This document shows, piece by piece, positions 44,726 through 53,271 of a DNA stretch of 64,000 nt. A model generated the notes under the pieces. The model did not search any database, was not told the DNA's origin, and was given only the letters and a program-made list of their open reading frames with translations. Location of the stretch: assembly GCA_900540845.1 (NCBI GenBank), contig UQHS01000002.1, positions 1-64,000 of the forward strand. The letters run 5' to 3'. Positions within the stretch are counted from its first letter, which is position 1, and every line of letters begins with the position of its first letter. The DNA is from an uncultured Collinsella sp. (GTDB lineage Bacteria > Actinomycetota > Coriobacteriia > Coriobacteriales > Coriobacteriaceae). The position numbers and the translations under genes were made by a program.

Positions 44726-45643
44726 ATGAGCAGGGGGAATATCGACATCATCCGCATTGCCAGCCTTGAAGACCCGAGGTTGGAGGCTTATACGATGCTT
44801 ACCGAGCGTCAGCTCCGGTCTGTGCTCGAGCCCGAGAAGGGGATCTTCATCGCCGAAAGCGGCAAGGTGATTGAGCGCGCGGTCGAAGCCGGGCTTGAAC
44901 CCGTGAGCTTTCTTTTGGGTGAGCGTTGGCTCGAACAGCTGACGCCGCTCCTCGAGAAGGTTGCCGCGCAGCATGCTGAGCGCGAGGTCCCCGTCTTCGT
45001 TGGCGAGATGGCTTTACTCGAACGGCTCACCGGGTTTTCCGTGACGCGGGGTGCCCTCGCGGCATTTCGCCGGCCTCCCTTGGCCGATCCGCGTGACTTC
45101 CTGGCGGGCTTGGTCGAGCGTGCGGAGGGACGTCCGGTTCGCGTGTGCGTGCTCGAGGGCATCGTCGACCATTCCAACGTCGGCGCCATCTTCCGCTCGG
45201 CCGCCGCGCTCAATGTCGACGGCATTCTCGTGAGCCCCACATGCGTCGATCCTCTGTACCGTCGTTCCGCCCGGGTGTCCATGGGCACGGTGTTCCAGGT
45301 CCCCTGGACGCGCATTGGCACCGAGGCCCGCGCATGGCCGCACGACGGCCTTTCGGTTCTCAAGGACGCCGGATTCACCTGTTCGGCCATGGCCCTGTCC
45401 GACGATTCTGTTTCGTTGGACGACCCCTGTCTGCTCGACATCGATCGCCACGCCATCTTCATGGGCACCGAGGGTTCGGGGCTCCAGGCAAAGACCATCC
45501 TCGGGTGCGATAAGACGATCAGGATTCCCATGGCGCACGGGGTCGATTCCCTCAACGTCGCGGCTGCCAGTGCCGTTGCATTCTGGCAGCTCTGCCCGCA
45601 TGTGGACAACAGGTATCACTATCGGCCCGGAATGTTTGCGTAG
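44726..45643 (+). CDS. SpoU/TrmH-family RNA 2'-O-methyltransferase
   Basis: The 305-residue protein has a SpoU_sub_bind-like N-domain (about 1-110) and a SPOUT knot domain with VLEGIVDHSNVGAIFRSAAAL (motif 1), IFMGTEGSGLQAKT (motif 2) and RIPMAHGVDSLNVAAASAVAFW (motif 3). It would transfer a methyl group from SAM to a ribose in 23S rRNA or tRNA. I cannot tell whether this is RlmB, TrmH or another paralogue, so no symbol is given. No strong ribosome site precedes the ATG at 44726. Confidence 0.88.
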   Translation: MSRGNIDIIRIASLEDPRLEAYTMLTERQLRSVLEPEKGIFIAESGKVIERAVEAGLEPVSFLLGERWLEQLTPLLEKVAAQHAEREVPVFVGEMALLERLTGFSVTRGALAAFRRPPLADPRDFLAGLVERAEGRPVRVCVLEGIVDHSNVGAIFRSAAALNVDGILVSPTCVDPLYRRSARVSMGTVFQVPWTRIGTEARAWPHDGLSVLKDAGFTCSAMALSDDSVSLDDPCLLDIDRHAIFMGTEGSGLQAKTILGCDKTIRIPMAHGVDSLNVAAASAVAFWQLCPHVDNRYHYRPGMFA

Positions 45644-45746
45644 GCGCTGCCCATCTCGGCGGGGTGTTCATGTTTTGGACGTTTAGCGAACCGTGCTCGG
45701 GGGTACCCTTAGAGCATTACTGAACGTACGGATGGAGCTATCCCAG

Positions 45747-47654
45747 ATGGAAATGGACGATCATAAGCGTAGAAGGAACCTCATCCTCTACATGCTCATC
45801 GCGTTTGCTGTGTACCTTGTGCTCAGCAGCGTGTTGTTCCCCAACTTCAAAAACGGTGGACTCGAGGTCAAGGACGTTACCTACTCCCAGCTTCTCGACG
45901 ATCTGAAAGACAAGAAGGTCGACGAGATCAGCTACACCACAGATGATGCCCAGGCCCTCTATACACTCAAGGGGCAGGAGGGCAAGGCGTATCGCACAAC
46001 CACGATGCCGACTGATGTCGACCTCACCAATCGCATCGAAGAGGCCGGGGCGAAGCTGCAGGTGACGATTCCCAAGCAGGATTCCGGCATGTGGACGTAC
46101 CTGTTCATCACCGTTATCGCGCCCATGCTCATCTTCTTCCTGCTCGGCTGGTGGCTCAACCGCCGCATGAAGAAGGCGATGGGGGACGACAACCCCTCGA
46201 TGGACTTCTCGGGTGGCGGCTTTGGCGGTCTTGGTGGTGGCAACCTCGGCAAGTCCGGCGCGCGCATCGTCGCATCGAAGGACGTCGGTGTGACGTTTAA
46301 GGATGTCGCTGGTCAGGAGGAGGCCAAGGAATCCCTGAAGGAGGTCGTCGACTTCCTGGAGAACCCGAAGCGCTACGAGGAGATCGGCGCCAAGCTGCCG
46401 CGCGGTGCCCTGCTCGTCGGGCCTCCCGGCACCGGTAAGACCCTGCTCGCCAAGGCGGTCGCCGGCGAGGCGGGTGTTCCGTTCTTCTCGATTTCCGGCT
46501 CCGAGTTCGTCGAGATGTTCGTCGGCCGTGGCGCCGCCAAGGTACGCGACCTGTTCAAGCAAGCCAAGGAGAAGGCCCCCTGCATCGTTTTCATCGATGA
46601 GATCGACACCATCGGCAAGAAGCGCGACGGTGGCGGTTTCTCTGGCAACGACGAGCGCGAGCAGACGCTCAACCAGCTCTTGACTGAGATGGACGGCTTT
46701 GACAATCAAAAGGGTATCGTCGTACTCGCGGCGACCAACCGCCCCGATTCGCTCGACGCCGCCCTGCTGCGCCCCGGCCGCTTTGACAGGCGCGTTCCGG
46801 TTGAGCTGCCCGACCTTGCCGGTCGCAAGGCCATCCTCGAGCTTCATTCCAAGGACGTGAAGACCGAGCCCGGCATCGATCTGAGCGCCATTGCCCGCGC
46901 GACGCCGGGTGCCTCCGGCGCCGATCTCGCCAACATCATCAACGAGGGCGCGCTGCGCGCCGTTCGCCTCGGCCGCAAGCGCGCCACACAGGAGGATTTC
47001 GAGGAGAGCGTCGAGGTCGTCATCGCGGGCCAGCAGCGCAAGTCCACGGTGCTGTCCGATCATGAGAAGCAGGTTGTCGCCTACCATGAGATCGGCCATG
47101 CGATCGTCGCCGCCCGCCAGAAGGGTTCCGCCCCGGTTACCAAGATCACGATCGTTCCCCGCACGAGCGGCGCGCTCGGATACACGATGCAGGTCGAGGA
47201 GGACGAGCGCTTCCTCACCACGCGCCAGGAGGTCTTGGACAAGCTCGCCGTGTACTGTGGTGGCCGTGCTGCCGAGGAGCTCATTTTTGGTGAGATGACC
47301 ACGGGCGCCGCAAACGATATCGAGCAGGCGACGAAGCTCGCGCGCAACATGATCACGCGATTCGGCATGTCCGAAGAGTTTGGCATGATGGCCTTGGGCA
47401 CGGTGCAGAACGCGTATCTCAACCAGGACACGTCGCTCACCTGCGCTCCCGGCACAGCCGAGCGCGTGGATGCCGCTGTTCTCAAGCTCATCTCCGAGGC
47501 TCACGATCGCGCCATGCAGATGCTCAAGGAAAACAAGTTCAAGCTGCATGAGCTCGCTCATTACCTGTACAAGAAGGAGACCATCACCGGTGAGGAGTTC
47601 ATGAGCCTGCTCACCCGTGAGAACCCCCTGATGCCCAAGGCCCCTCAGGAGTAA
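45747..47654 (+). CDS. ftsH: ATP-dependent zinc metalloprotease FtsH
   Basis: FtsH is a membrane-bound AAA+ protease that degrades regulatory and misfolded membrane proteins. The 635-residue protein has TM1 (about 10-30), a short extracytoplasmic domain, TM2 (about 115-135), Walker A GPPGTGKT, Walker [12 protein letters not shown], the SRH, and the zinc site HEIGH followed by the peptidase domain. The ATG at 45747 has GGAG about 9 nt upstream; the ATG at 45732 has no site. A TTTAGC...TACCCT pair at 45680-45710 may be its promoter but is weak. Confidence 0.96.
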   Translation: MEMDDHKRRRNLILYMLIAFAVYLVLSSVLFPNFKNGGLEVKDVTYSQLLDDLKDKKVDEISYTTDDAQALYTLKGQEGKAYRTTTMPTDVDLTNRIEEAGAKLQVTIPKQDSGMWTYLFITVIAPMLIFFLLGWWLNRRMKKAMGDDNPSMDFSGGGFGGLGGGNLGKSGARIVASKDVGVTFKDVAGQEEAKESLKEVVDFLENPKRYEEIGAKLPRGALLVGPPGTGKTLLAKAVAGEAGVPFFSISGSEFVEMFVGRGAAKVRDLFKQAKEKAPCIVFIDEIDTIGKKRDGGGFSGNDEREQTLNQLLTEMDGFDNQKGIVVLAATNRPDSLDAALLRPGRFDRRVPVELPDLAGRKAILELHSKDVKTEPGIDLSAIARATPGASGADLANIINEGALRAVRLGRKRATQEDFEESVEVVIAGQQRKSTVLSDHEKQVVAYHEIGHAIVAARQKGSAPVTKITIVPRTSGALGYTMQVEEDERFLTTRQEVLDKLAVYCGGRAAEELIFGEMTTGAANDIEQATKLARNMITRFGMSEEFGMMALGTVQNAYLNQDTSLTCAPGTAERVDAAVLKLISEAHDRAMQMLKENKFKLHELAHYLYKKETITGEEFMSLLTRENPLMPKAPQE

Positions 47655-47663
47655 GCCCCGTGT

Positions 47664-47698
47664 CATCGGCGCCGTGTGCATTCGCCTCGGCGCCGATG
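47664..47698. terminator. Palindrome just after ftsH
   Basis: Perfect 10-nt arms (47665-47674 and 47688-47697), extending by one further pair, surround a 13-nt loop beginning 10 nt after the ftsH stop. No T-run follows. Probably a 3' end structure. Confidence 0.5.
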
Positions 47699-47756
47699 GC
47701 GCATTCTTAGTGTATTGGTGCCGGGGGCGAATGGCACAGTGTGCCCCGAGACGTCT

Positions 47757-47812
47757 GATGATCATTGCCTTGTGCGCTTATCTCGGCGGGCCATGATCAT
47801 CTTTTCTTTGGG
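47757..47812 (+). terminator. Possible terminator upstream of the NYN gene
   Basis: Perfect 9-nt arms (47757-47765 and 47793-47801) with a 27-nt loop are followed by TTTTCTTT. The long loop makes this weaker than a classical terminator; an operator or stem in the leader is also possible. Confidence 0.35.
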
Positions 47813-47829
47813 AGACCCGAAAGGACCCT

Positions 47830-48750
47830 ATGTTCGAAACAACTGCCGACCTCAGGTTTGCCGTGCTCATCGATGCCGACAACGTGAGTGAGAAATACAT
47901 CAAGGTGATCCTCGATGAGATCGCCAACGCCGGCGTGGCAACATACAAGCGCATCTATGGCGACTGGACCAGTCCTCGTCTGGCCAGCTGGAAGAGCTGC
48001 CTGCTGGATAACTCGATCATCCCCATGCAGCAGTACAGCTACACCTATGGCAAAAATGCAACGGACTCCGCGATGATCATTGACGCCATGGACATTCTCT
48101 ACTCCGGGACGGTCGACGGCTTCGCGATCGTCAGCTCGGATTCCGATTTCACGCGCCTCGTCGCTCGTCTACGCGAGAGCGGCATGGTCGTCATCGGCAT
48201 GGGCGAGCAAAAGACCCCCAAGCCGTTTATCTCCGCATGCAACCAATTCAAGTACCTTGACCTGCTGTACGCCCGTCAGGACGAGGAGGCCGAGGTGGCT
48301 GATGCGGTTGTCGCCTCGCGCGGCGATGAAGCGGATGATGCTGGCTTGCGGTTCTCCTCGCGTCGCCGTCGACGCAGGCCCGGGGACTCGGGCGGCGCGC
48401 AGGGCGACGGCTCGGTTCAGGCCGACTGCTGCGCATGTGATGACGGTGAGGATGACCTTGAGGGAGACGTCGCCTTTGGCGAGATGAGCCGCGCTGACAA
48501 GCGACGCCATCTGCGTGCCATCCGCTGTGCCATCAACGCCATCATCGATTCGTTTGCCGATGAGGACGGATGGGTGTCCTTGGGCCAGCTGGGCGATCAG
48601 CTCTCCAAGCGCCTTCCCGATTTCGACGTTCGAAACTACGGCTTTAAGCGCCTTCGCCCGTTCTTGAAGTCCCTGGGCGTTTACGAATTCAACGAGCCGG
48701 CAGGTGAGCAGGGCAAGCGTCAGATCTATCTCCGCCAACGCGAACCTTAA
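47830..48750 (+). CDS. NYN domain (LabA/DUF88) protein with C-terminal LOTUS-type domain
   Basis: The 306-residue protein has an N-terminal NYN/PIN-like fold (residues 10-155) with the acidic residues seen in FAVLIDADNVS, NATDSAMIIDAMD and AIVSSDSDFTRL, as expected for a metal-dependent RNase. A Glu/Asp/Ser-rich linker follows (about 165-215). A C-terminal domain (about 225-300) with LRAIRCAINAIIDSF and GWVSLGQLGDQLSKRLPDF resembles OST-HTH/LOTUS domains that bind RNA. AAAGGA precedes the ATG at 47830. Targets are unknown; an RNA-processing role is inferred from the domain pair. Confidence 0.82.
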   Translation: MFETTADLRFAVLIDADNVSEKYIKVILDEIANAGVATYKRIYGDWTSPRLASWKSCLLDNSIIPMQQYSYTYGKNATDSAMIIDAMDILYSGTVDGFAIVSSDSDFTRLVARLRESGMVVIGMGEQKTPKPFISACNQFKYLDLLYARQDEEAEVADAVVASRGDEADDAGLRFSSRRRRRRPGDSGGAQGDGSVQADCCACDDGEDDLEGDVAFGEMSRADKRRHLRAIRCAINAIIDSFADEDGWVSLGQLGDQLSKRLPDFDVRNYGFKRLRPFLKSLGVYEFNEPAGEQGKRQIYLRQREP

Positions 48751-48753
48751 TGC

Positions 48754-48784
48754 CCAATTTGGGGACGGGTGCAGAATTACACAT
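48754..48784 (+). repeat. Dispersed 31-nt repeat, copy R3
   Basis: This 31-nt copy shares the invariant core GGGGACGGGTGCA and the CACAT end with R1 and R2. It starts 3 nt after the stop of the NYN gene and 50 nt upstream of the rplS promoter. Confidence 0.8.
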
Positions 48785-48833
48785 TGCAACGCCTCGGAGC
48801 GTTTCGAAATACGTGGAGGACTTGAGGTTTTCC

Positions 48834-48862
48834 TTGGTGAAAGCACAGTTCTTGTGTATACT
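48834..48862 (+). promoter_or_regulatory. Promoter of rplS
   Basis: TTGGTG (48834-48839) and TATACT (48857-48862) are separated by exactly 17 nt. The palindrome CAAACGTTTG (48865-48874) overlaps the expected start of transcription. The leader to the rplS ATG is about 63 nt. Confidence 0.7.
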
Positions 48863-48931
48863 CTCAAACGTTTGTTCAACCTATGTGCCGGCGTACGCGT
48901 GCGGCACCTCTAGAAGAGTAAGGAATCTGTC

Positions 48932-49273
48932 ATGGATTACATCCGCGCAATCGAGCGTCAGCAGATCCGCGAGGACATGCCTCGCATCCTCGTCGGCGAC
49001 AACGTCAAGGTCCACTACCGCATTAAGGAAGGCGACCGCGAGCGCGTCCAGGTCTTCCAGGGCGACGTCATCCGTCTCCAGGGTGCCGGTTCCCGTGAGA
49101 CCTTCACCGTCCGCAAGGTGTCTTACGGCGTTGGCGTTGAGCGCACCTTCCCGGTTCACTCTCCCAAGATCGCCAAGCTCGAGGTTGTCCGTCACGGCAA
49201 GGTCCGTCGCGCCAAGCTGTACTACCTGCGCGACAAGGTGGGCAAGGCTGCTCGTATCCCCGAGAAGCGCTAA
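48932..49273 (+). CDS. rplS: 50S ribosomal protein L19
   Basis: This 113-residue ribosomal protein begins [19 protein letters not shown] and ends ARIPEKR. It has the family's [24 protein letters not shown] and [13 protein letters not shown] segments. TAAGGAA precedes the ATG at 48932. The rpsP-rimM-trmD genes that usually precede rplS are not here; a strong own promoter and a terminator make it a single-gene unit. Confidence 0.97.
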   Translation: MDYIRAIERQQIREDMPRILVGDNVKVHYRIKEGDRERVQVFQGDVIRLQGAGSRETFTVRKVSYGVGVERTFPVHSPKIAKLEVVRHGKVRRAKLYYLRDKVGKAARIPEKR

Positions 49274-49298
49274 GCTCCATCGAGCAAACAGATCCGTT

Positions 49299-49335
49299 GA
49301 GAACGGGCCGCTCTTTTGGAGCGGTCCGTTTTCTC
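49299..49335 (+). terminator. Intrinsic terminator of rplS
   Basis: A 12-bp stem with one G-T pair (49302-49313 with 49319-49330) and a TTTTG loop is followed by a T-rich tract. It lies 28 nt past the rplS stop. Confidence 0.85.
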
Positions 49336-49378
49336 ATATTCAGATTCATGACCCGCGCGATTTGGGCAAGGTGAAGTG

Positions 49379-50167
49379 ATGGCAAATCAGACGAGTTCCG
49401 CTTCTGCGGCGCAGGTGGCGGCTGAGCTCGCAAGCGCGTCTTTTGAGGAGACCGAGTCACTTGTGGAGCGGTATGCCGAAGATCCGCGTCGTCAGGTTCA
49501 GCAGGCGTGTCAGCGCGCTCTTCGCCGTCATGAGAAGGAGCTCGCCGAGCGATGCCGAGTTGATGCCATGTATGAGGCGATGCGTTCGTTTGGCGGGGAG
49601 GGCCTTGTGCTCGGAGTCGACGAGGTCGGTCGCGGGTCGGTCGCCGGCCCGCTGACGGTTTGTGCGGTGTGCCTCCCCGACGAGCCCCGTATCTGGGGGA
49701 TTAATGATTCCAAGCAATTGTCGGCTGCCAAACGAGAGATGCTCGCCATGCGCATAGCCGACGTCGCGACGGCGATTGGCATTTGCCACATCTCGCCTGC
49801 TCGTATCGACGAGGCCGGTATGGGGCGTGCGCTGCGTGAGGCCGTTGCCGGGGCGGTTGCCGATACCGGTGTGGCCCCCGATTGCGTGCTGATGGACGGC
49901 AACCCGTTGGGTGCCGTCGCTTGCGAAAAGAACGTGGTCAAAGGCGATGCGACGGTGGCTTGCATCGCAGCGGCATCGATTGTCGCAAAAGTGACGCGAG
50001 ACGAGCTCATGGTTGAGCTGGATGCGGAATACCCGGAATACCATTTTGCACAATCCAAGGGCTATGCATCCGCCGAACACATCCAAGCGATTAAGGAACG
50101 CGGTCTGTCACCCGTTCACCGCGTGAGCTTTTGCGGAAACTTTCTGGAGACTGCCCGGCTGTTTTAA
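49379..50167 (+). CDS. rnhB: Ribonuclease HII
   Basis: RNase HII removes RNA from RNA-DNA hybrids and misincorporated ribonucleotides. The 262-residue protein shows the catalytic GVDEVGRGSVAGP (residues 79-91), EKNVVKGDATVACIAAASIVAKVTRD and a final Asp/Glu region before YPEYHF. The N-terminal 70 residues form a helical extension common in Gram-positive RnhB. The ATG at 49379 has AAGG 7 nt upstream; the GTG at 49376 is the alternative. yraN follows after 163 nt. Confidence 0.96.
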   Translation: MANQTSSASAAQVAAELASASFEETESLVERYAEDPRRQVQQACQRALRRHEKELAERCRVDAMYEAMRSFGGEGLVLGVDEVGRGSVAGPLTVCAVCLPDEPRIWGINDSKQLSAAKREMLAMRIADVATAIGICHISPARIDEAGMGRALREAVAGAVADTGVAPDCVLMDGNPLGAVACEKNVVKGDATVACIAAASIVAKVTRDELMVELDAEYPEYHFAQSKGYASAEHIQAIKERGLSPVHRVSFCGNFLETARLF

Positions 50168-50330
50168 CCGGTCTTCCTCCAATCCTTCATAGATTCCGTT
50201 CTGGTATCAGGGATTTCGTCGCCGTGTTCGACGAGTCTGGATGCGCGTAAGAGCCCTGTGCCAAAAACATGAACGAAACCGTCAGAGGTGCTCGTGGATA
50301 CTCCCCTCATCTTGTAGAAAGGGGGAGGCC

Positions 50331-50804
50331 ATGGGCACGTGTGAAAACAGGGAGGCGGCTCGCGAGGTCGTCAACCGCGTCATGAGCGGCGATCATCAGG
50401 CGCTGGCTGATGGTGCCGCACGGGATATGTCGGCAAAGCTGCTCGGTGCAATAGGGGAGGAGCTTGCTGCGCGGTACCTCGAAGGGCGCGGATATGATCT
50501 GGTTGACCGAAACTATCGCTGCCTGGAGGGTGAGGCAGATATCGTGGCCATCGATCCGGACAGCGGAGAGGCCGTGCTGGTGGAGGTCAAAACCAGGCGC
50601 TCTCGGACGACAGATGAAGTGTTTCCGGAGGAGGCGGTGACGCCCCGCAAGCAACAGCGATATCGCCGCATAGCGGCGCAGTTTTCCTTGGATCATTATC
50701 CCTGTCCCGCAATTCGCTTCGATGTGATCGCCGTCACGATTTTGCCTGACGGGATGGGGTCGATTCGTCATCTGTTCGGGGCCTTTGATTGGGAGGCCCA
50801 ATAA
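50331..50804 (+). CDS. YraN/UPF0102 family nuclease-like protein
   Basis: The 157-residue protein has the PD-(D/E)XK-like core: GAIGEELAARYLEGRGYDLVDRNYR, GEADIVAID and VLVEVKTRRS with the ExK active site. The family is almost always located between rnhB and comM and may act in DNA uptake or processing. The first 55 residues are an unconserved extension. GAAAGGGGGAGG precedes the ATG at 50331. The stop overlaps the comM start (TAATG). Confidence 0.9.
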   Translation: MGTCENREAAREVVNRVMSGDHQALADGAARDMSAKLLGAIGEELAARYLEGRGYDLVDRNYRCLEGEADIVAIDPDSGEAVLVEVKTRRSRTTDEVFPEEAVTPRKQQRYRRIAAQFSLDHYPCPAIRFDVIAVTILPDGMGSIRHLFGAFDWEAQ

Positions 50805-52330
50805 TGACCATTGCGAAGACGTATTGCGTTCATGCGGCGTGCATCCGCGGGGTCGAGGCGATTCCCGTGACCGTCGAGGTTTCAAATTCCGGATCAATAC
50901 CTGGCATCACCATTGTGGGCATGGCAGACTCCACGGTTCTCGACGCCCGTCAACGCATCAGGTGTGCATTGAGGTCGAGCGGCTTCTCGATTCCACGCAC
51001 AACGTTCACCGTGAGTCTTGCCCCCGGTGACGTGCGGAAAACAGGCTCGGGTCTCGACTTGCCCATCGCCATAGCCATTCTCGCCCTATCGGGCCAAATT
51101 CCGATTGCCGGTATCGATGACTGCCTGTTTGCTGGGGAGCTCGCGCTCGACGGTGCGGTCAAGGGTGTTCGGGGCGAGGTCGCCTATCAGGCGCTTGCCA
51201 GGGAATTGGGCTTGATGTACGTGGGCGGTTGGCTGGAATCGCACGTCCCGCTCTCGGGGATCTCCTGTCGCTATCTCAAGGAGATTGGTGCGCTGGTCCA
51301 AGGGGTGGAAGATGGGACCCAAGGGTACCGTATGGAGCCGGAGTCTACGCGCGTGCGGCCTGTGCCTCTTGATTTTTCTGACGTGTGCGGGCAGGAGATC
51401 GCGAAACGAGGGATATGCGTCGCGGCAGCAGGAGGATTGGGCCTCCTTATGGTCGGGGCGCCCGGTTCCGGCAAGACCATGCTTGCTCGCCGCATGACGG
51501 GGATACTGCCGGCCATTGACGAGGAGGAGTGCCAGGACGCTCTCCAAATCCATTCGGTCATCGGTGAGCCCACCGATTTTCTGCTTCGCGGCGAGCGCCC
51601 CTATCGCAGCCCGCACCATAGCATCTCAGCTGCGGGACTCGTAGGGGGCGGAAGGCCGGTTAGGCCGGGCGAGATCAGCCTGGCGCACGGTGGTGTGCTG
51701 TATTTGGATGAACTTGCGGAGTTCCCGTCTCATGTCTTGCAGATGCTTCGCCAGCCACTCGAGGACGGGCTTGTGCGCATCGTCCGTGTCGATGGGGCGT
51801 ATACGTTCCCAGCGCGTTTTCAGCTTGTCGCCGCGAGCAATCCGTGCCCGTGCGGGTACTACGGGGACCGCGACATCGCGTGTCGTTGCTCGGACGCGGC
51901 CATCCACCGGTACCGTTCGAAGTTGGGCGGCCCCCTGGCCGACCGCATCGACATCATCCTCAACATCGCCCGCCCCGACCCGGCTCTCATCATGGCGGGT
52001 ATCGAGGGGCAGGCCACCGCAGACCTTCGAGATCTTGTTGAGACAGGCAGGGCGTTTTGCGCATGGAGGGAAGCGAAGGACGAGTCTCAGGGGTCTTCAC
52101 CGGAGGCGCATTCGCTGGATTCCGCATTGGCTTCATTTGATATCGATGCGGACGGCCGTGAAGTGCTGTTGGAGCTGTCGGCCCACGCGCATCTGAGCGG
52201 CAGGGGAATGGTGAGGTTGAGCCGCATCGCCCGCACCATAGCTGACATAGCAGAATCGGAGCGTGTGCAAGATCAGCATGTTCTCGAGGCTTCTCAACTT
52301 CAGGGGAGGCGCGGCGATGAGTGCTTGTGA
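50804..52330 (+). CDS. comM: ComM/YifB magnesium-chelatase-like AAA+ ATPase
   Basis: The 508-residue protein has an N-terminal ChlI-like domain (IPGITIVGMADSTVLDAR, residues 31-48), Walker A GAPGSGKTML, Walker B-like VLYLDELAEF and the C-terminal family domain with RIARTIADIAES. In transformable bacteria ComM acts as a branch-migration helicase in natural transformation. GGGAGG lies 7 nt before the ATG at 50804. It overlaps dprA by 14 nt. The pair comM-dprA suggests a remnant or functional uptake-recombination module. Confidence 0.93.
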   Translation: MTIAKTYCVHAACIRGVEAIPVTVEVSNSGSIPGITIVGMADSTVLDARQRIRCALRSSGFSIPRTTFTVSLAPGDVRKTGSGLDLPIAIAILALSGQIPIAGIDDCLFAGELALDGAVKGVRGEVAYQALARELGLMYVGGWLESHVPLSGISCRYLKEIGALVQGVEDGTQGYRMEPESTRVRPVPLDFSDVCGQEIAKRGICVAAAGGLGLLMVGAPGSGKTMLARRMTGILPAIDEEECQDALQIHSVIGEPTDFLLRGERPYRSPHHSISAAGLVGGGRPVRPGEISLAHGGVLYLDELAEFPSHVLQMLRQPLEDGLVRIVRVDGAYTFPARFQLVAASNPCPCGYYGDRDIACRCSDAAIHRYRSKLGGPLADRIDIILNIARPDPALIMAGIEGQATADLRDLVETGRAFCAWREAKDESQGSSPEAHSLDSALASFDIDADGREVLLELSAHAHLSGRGMVRLSRIARTIADIAESERVQDQHVLEASQLQGRRGDECL

Positions 52331-53243
52331 TGATGGTAGGGAGATCGCGCGCGGGGATGCGGAGTACCCGACAAGTCTACTTGACCTGCATGACGCTCCC
52401 TCCAGGCTGTATGTTCGCGGAGATCCGACGGTGTTGTGTGCGCCATGCCTGTCTGTGGTGGGGGCGCGCCGGTCTACCCCATATGGTCGAGCCATCGCCG
52501 AGATGGCGGGACGAATCGCGGCTGAAGCCGGAATCGTCGTCGTCTCGGGAGGGGCTCGTGGCTGTGACCAGGCTGCGGGAAGGGCCGCTTTAGATGCCGG
52601 CGGAAAGCACGTCATGGTCCTCGGGACGGGAGCAGACGTGCTCTATCCAGCTTCGAGTAAGGATATCGAGCAGCGCCTGCTTTGTGGAGGGGGCTGCATC
52701 GTTTCGATCGAGCCGTGGGGCACGCCCGTTCAACGCTGGGCATTTCCCAAGCGCAACCGCATCATCGCTGCATTGTCCGCCGCACTTCTCGTTGCCGAGG
52801 CGGGCATGCCCTCGGGTACCTTCAGCACGGCGGAGGCCGCAAACGAGCTGGGTCGTGAGGTGTTTTCGGTGCCCGGTTCGATGTTCGCCCCCGAATGCAA
52901 GGGGTCGAACTATCTCATAGCGAATGGGGCGACCTGCATCGCAGACGAGGAATCGCTTGAGATCGCGATATCGCGCGTGTACGGCACGCTGCGGTTCATG
53001 CGAGGGGATACACGCGGCTTGGAGGGTCTTGCGCAGGAAGACCGGGCCATCGTCGATGCACTCGTGGCGGACTCCATGCGTCCCGATGACTTGGCCATCT
53101 CACTTGGCCGCGATGCGCTTTGGTGCCTGAAGCGGCTGAGCGCGCTCGAAGTCGCGGGGGTCGTCGAGCCCTTGCTTGATGGAAGATACGCGTTGACGTG
53201 CGGTGCCCTTCACGCGCTCACGCGGTTGGGGCACAATGGGTAG
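52317..53243 (+). CDS. dprA: DNA-processing protein DprA
   Basis: DprA binds incoming single-stranded DNA and loads RecA during transformation. The 308-residue protein has a Rossmann core with VVGARRSTPYGRAIAEMAGR, VVSGGARGCDQAAGRAAL, FPKRNRIIAALS and ECKGSNYLIANGA, and a small C-terminal winged-helix-like domain (about 240-300). GGGGAGG precedes the ATG at 52317, which overlaps the end of comM. topA, often found next to dprA, is absent; trmFO follows directly. Confidence 0.95.
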   Translation: MSACDDGREIARGDAEYPTSLLDLHDAPSRLYVRGDPTVLCAPCLSVVGARRSTPYGRAIAEMAGRIAAEAGIVVVSGGARGCDQAAGRAALDAGGKHVMVLGTGADVLYPASSKDIEQRLLCGGGCIVSIEPWGTPVQRWAFPKRNRIIAALSAALLVAEAGMPSGTFSTAEAANELGREVFSVPGSMFAPECKGSNYLIANGATCIADEESLEIAISRVYGTLRFMRGDTRGLEGLAQEDRAIVDALVADSMRPDDLAISLGRDALWCLKRLSALEVAGVVEPLLDGRYALTCGALHALTRLGHNG

Positions 53244-53271
53244 GCATTATCGACGAGAAAAGGAGATTCCC

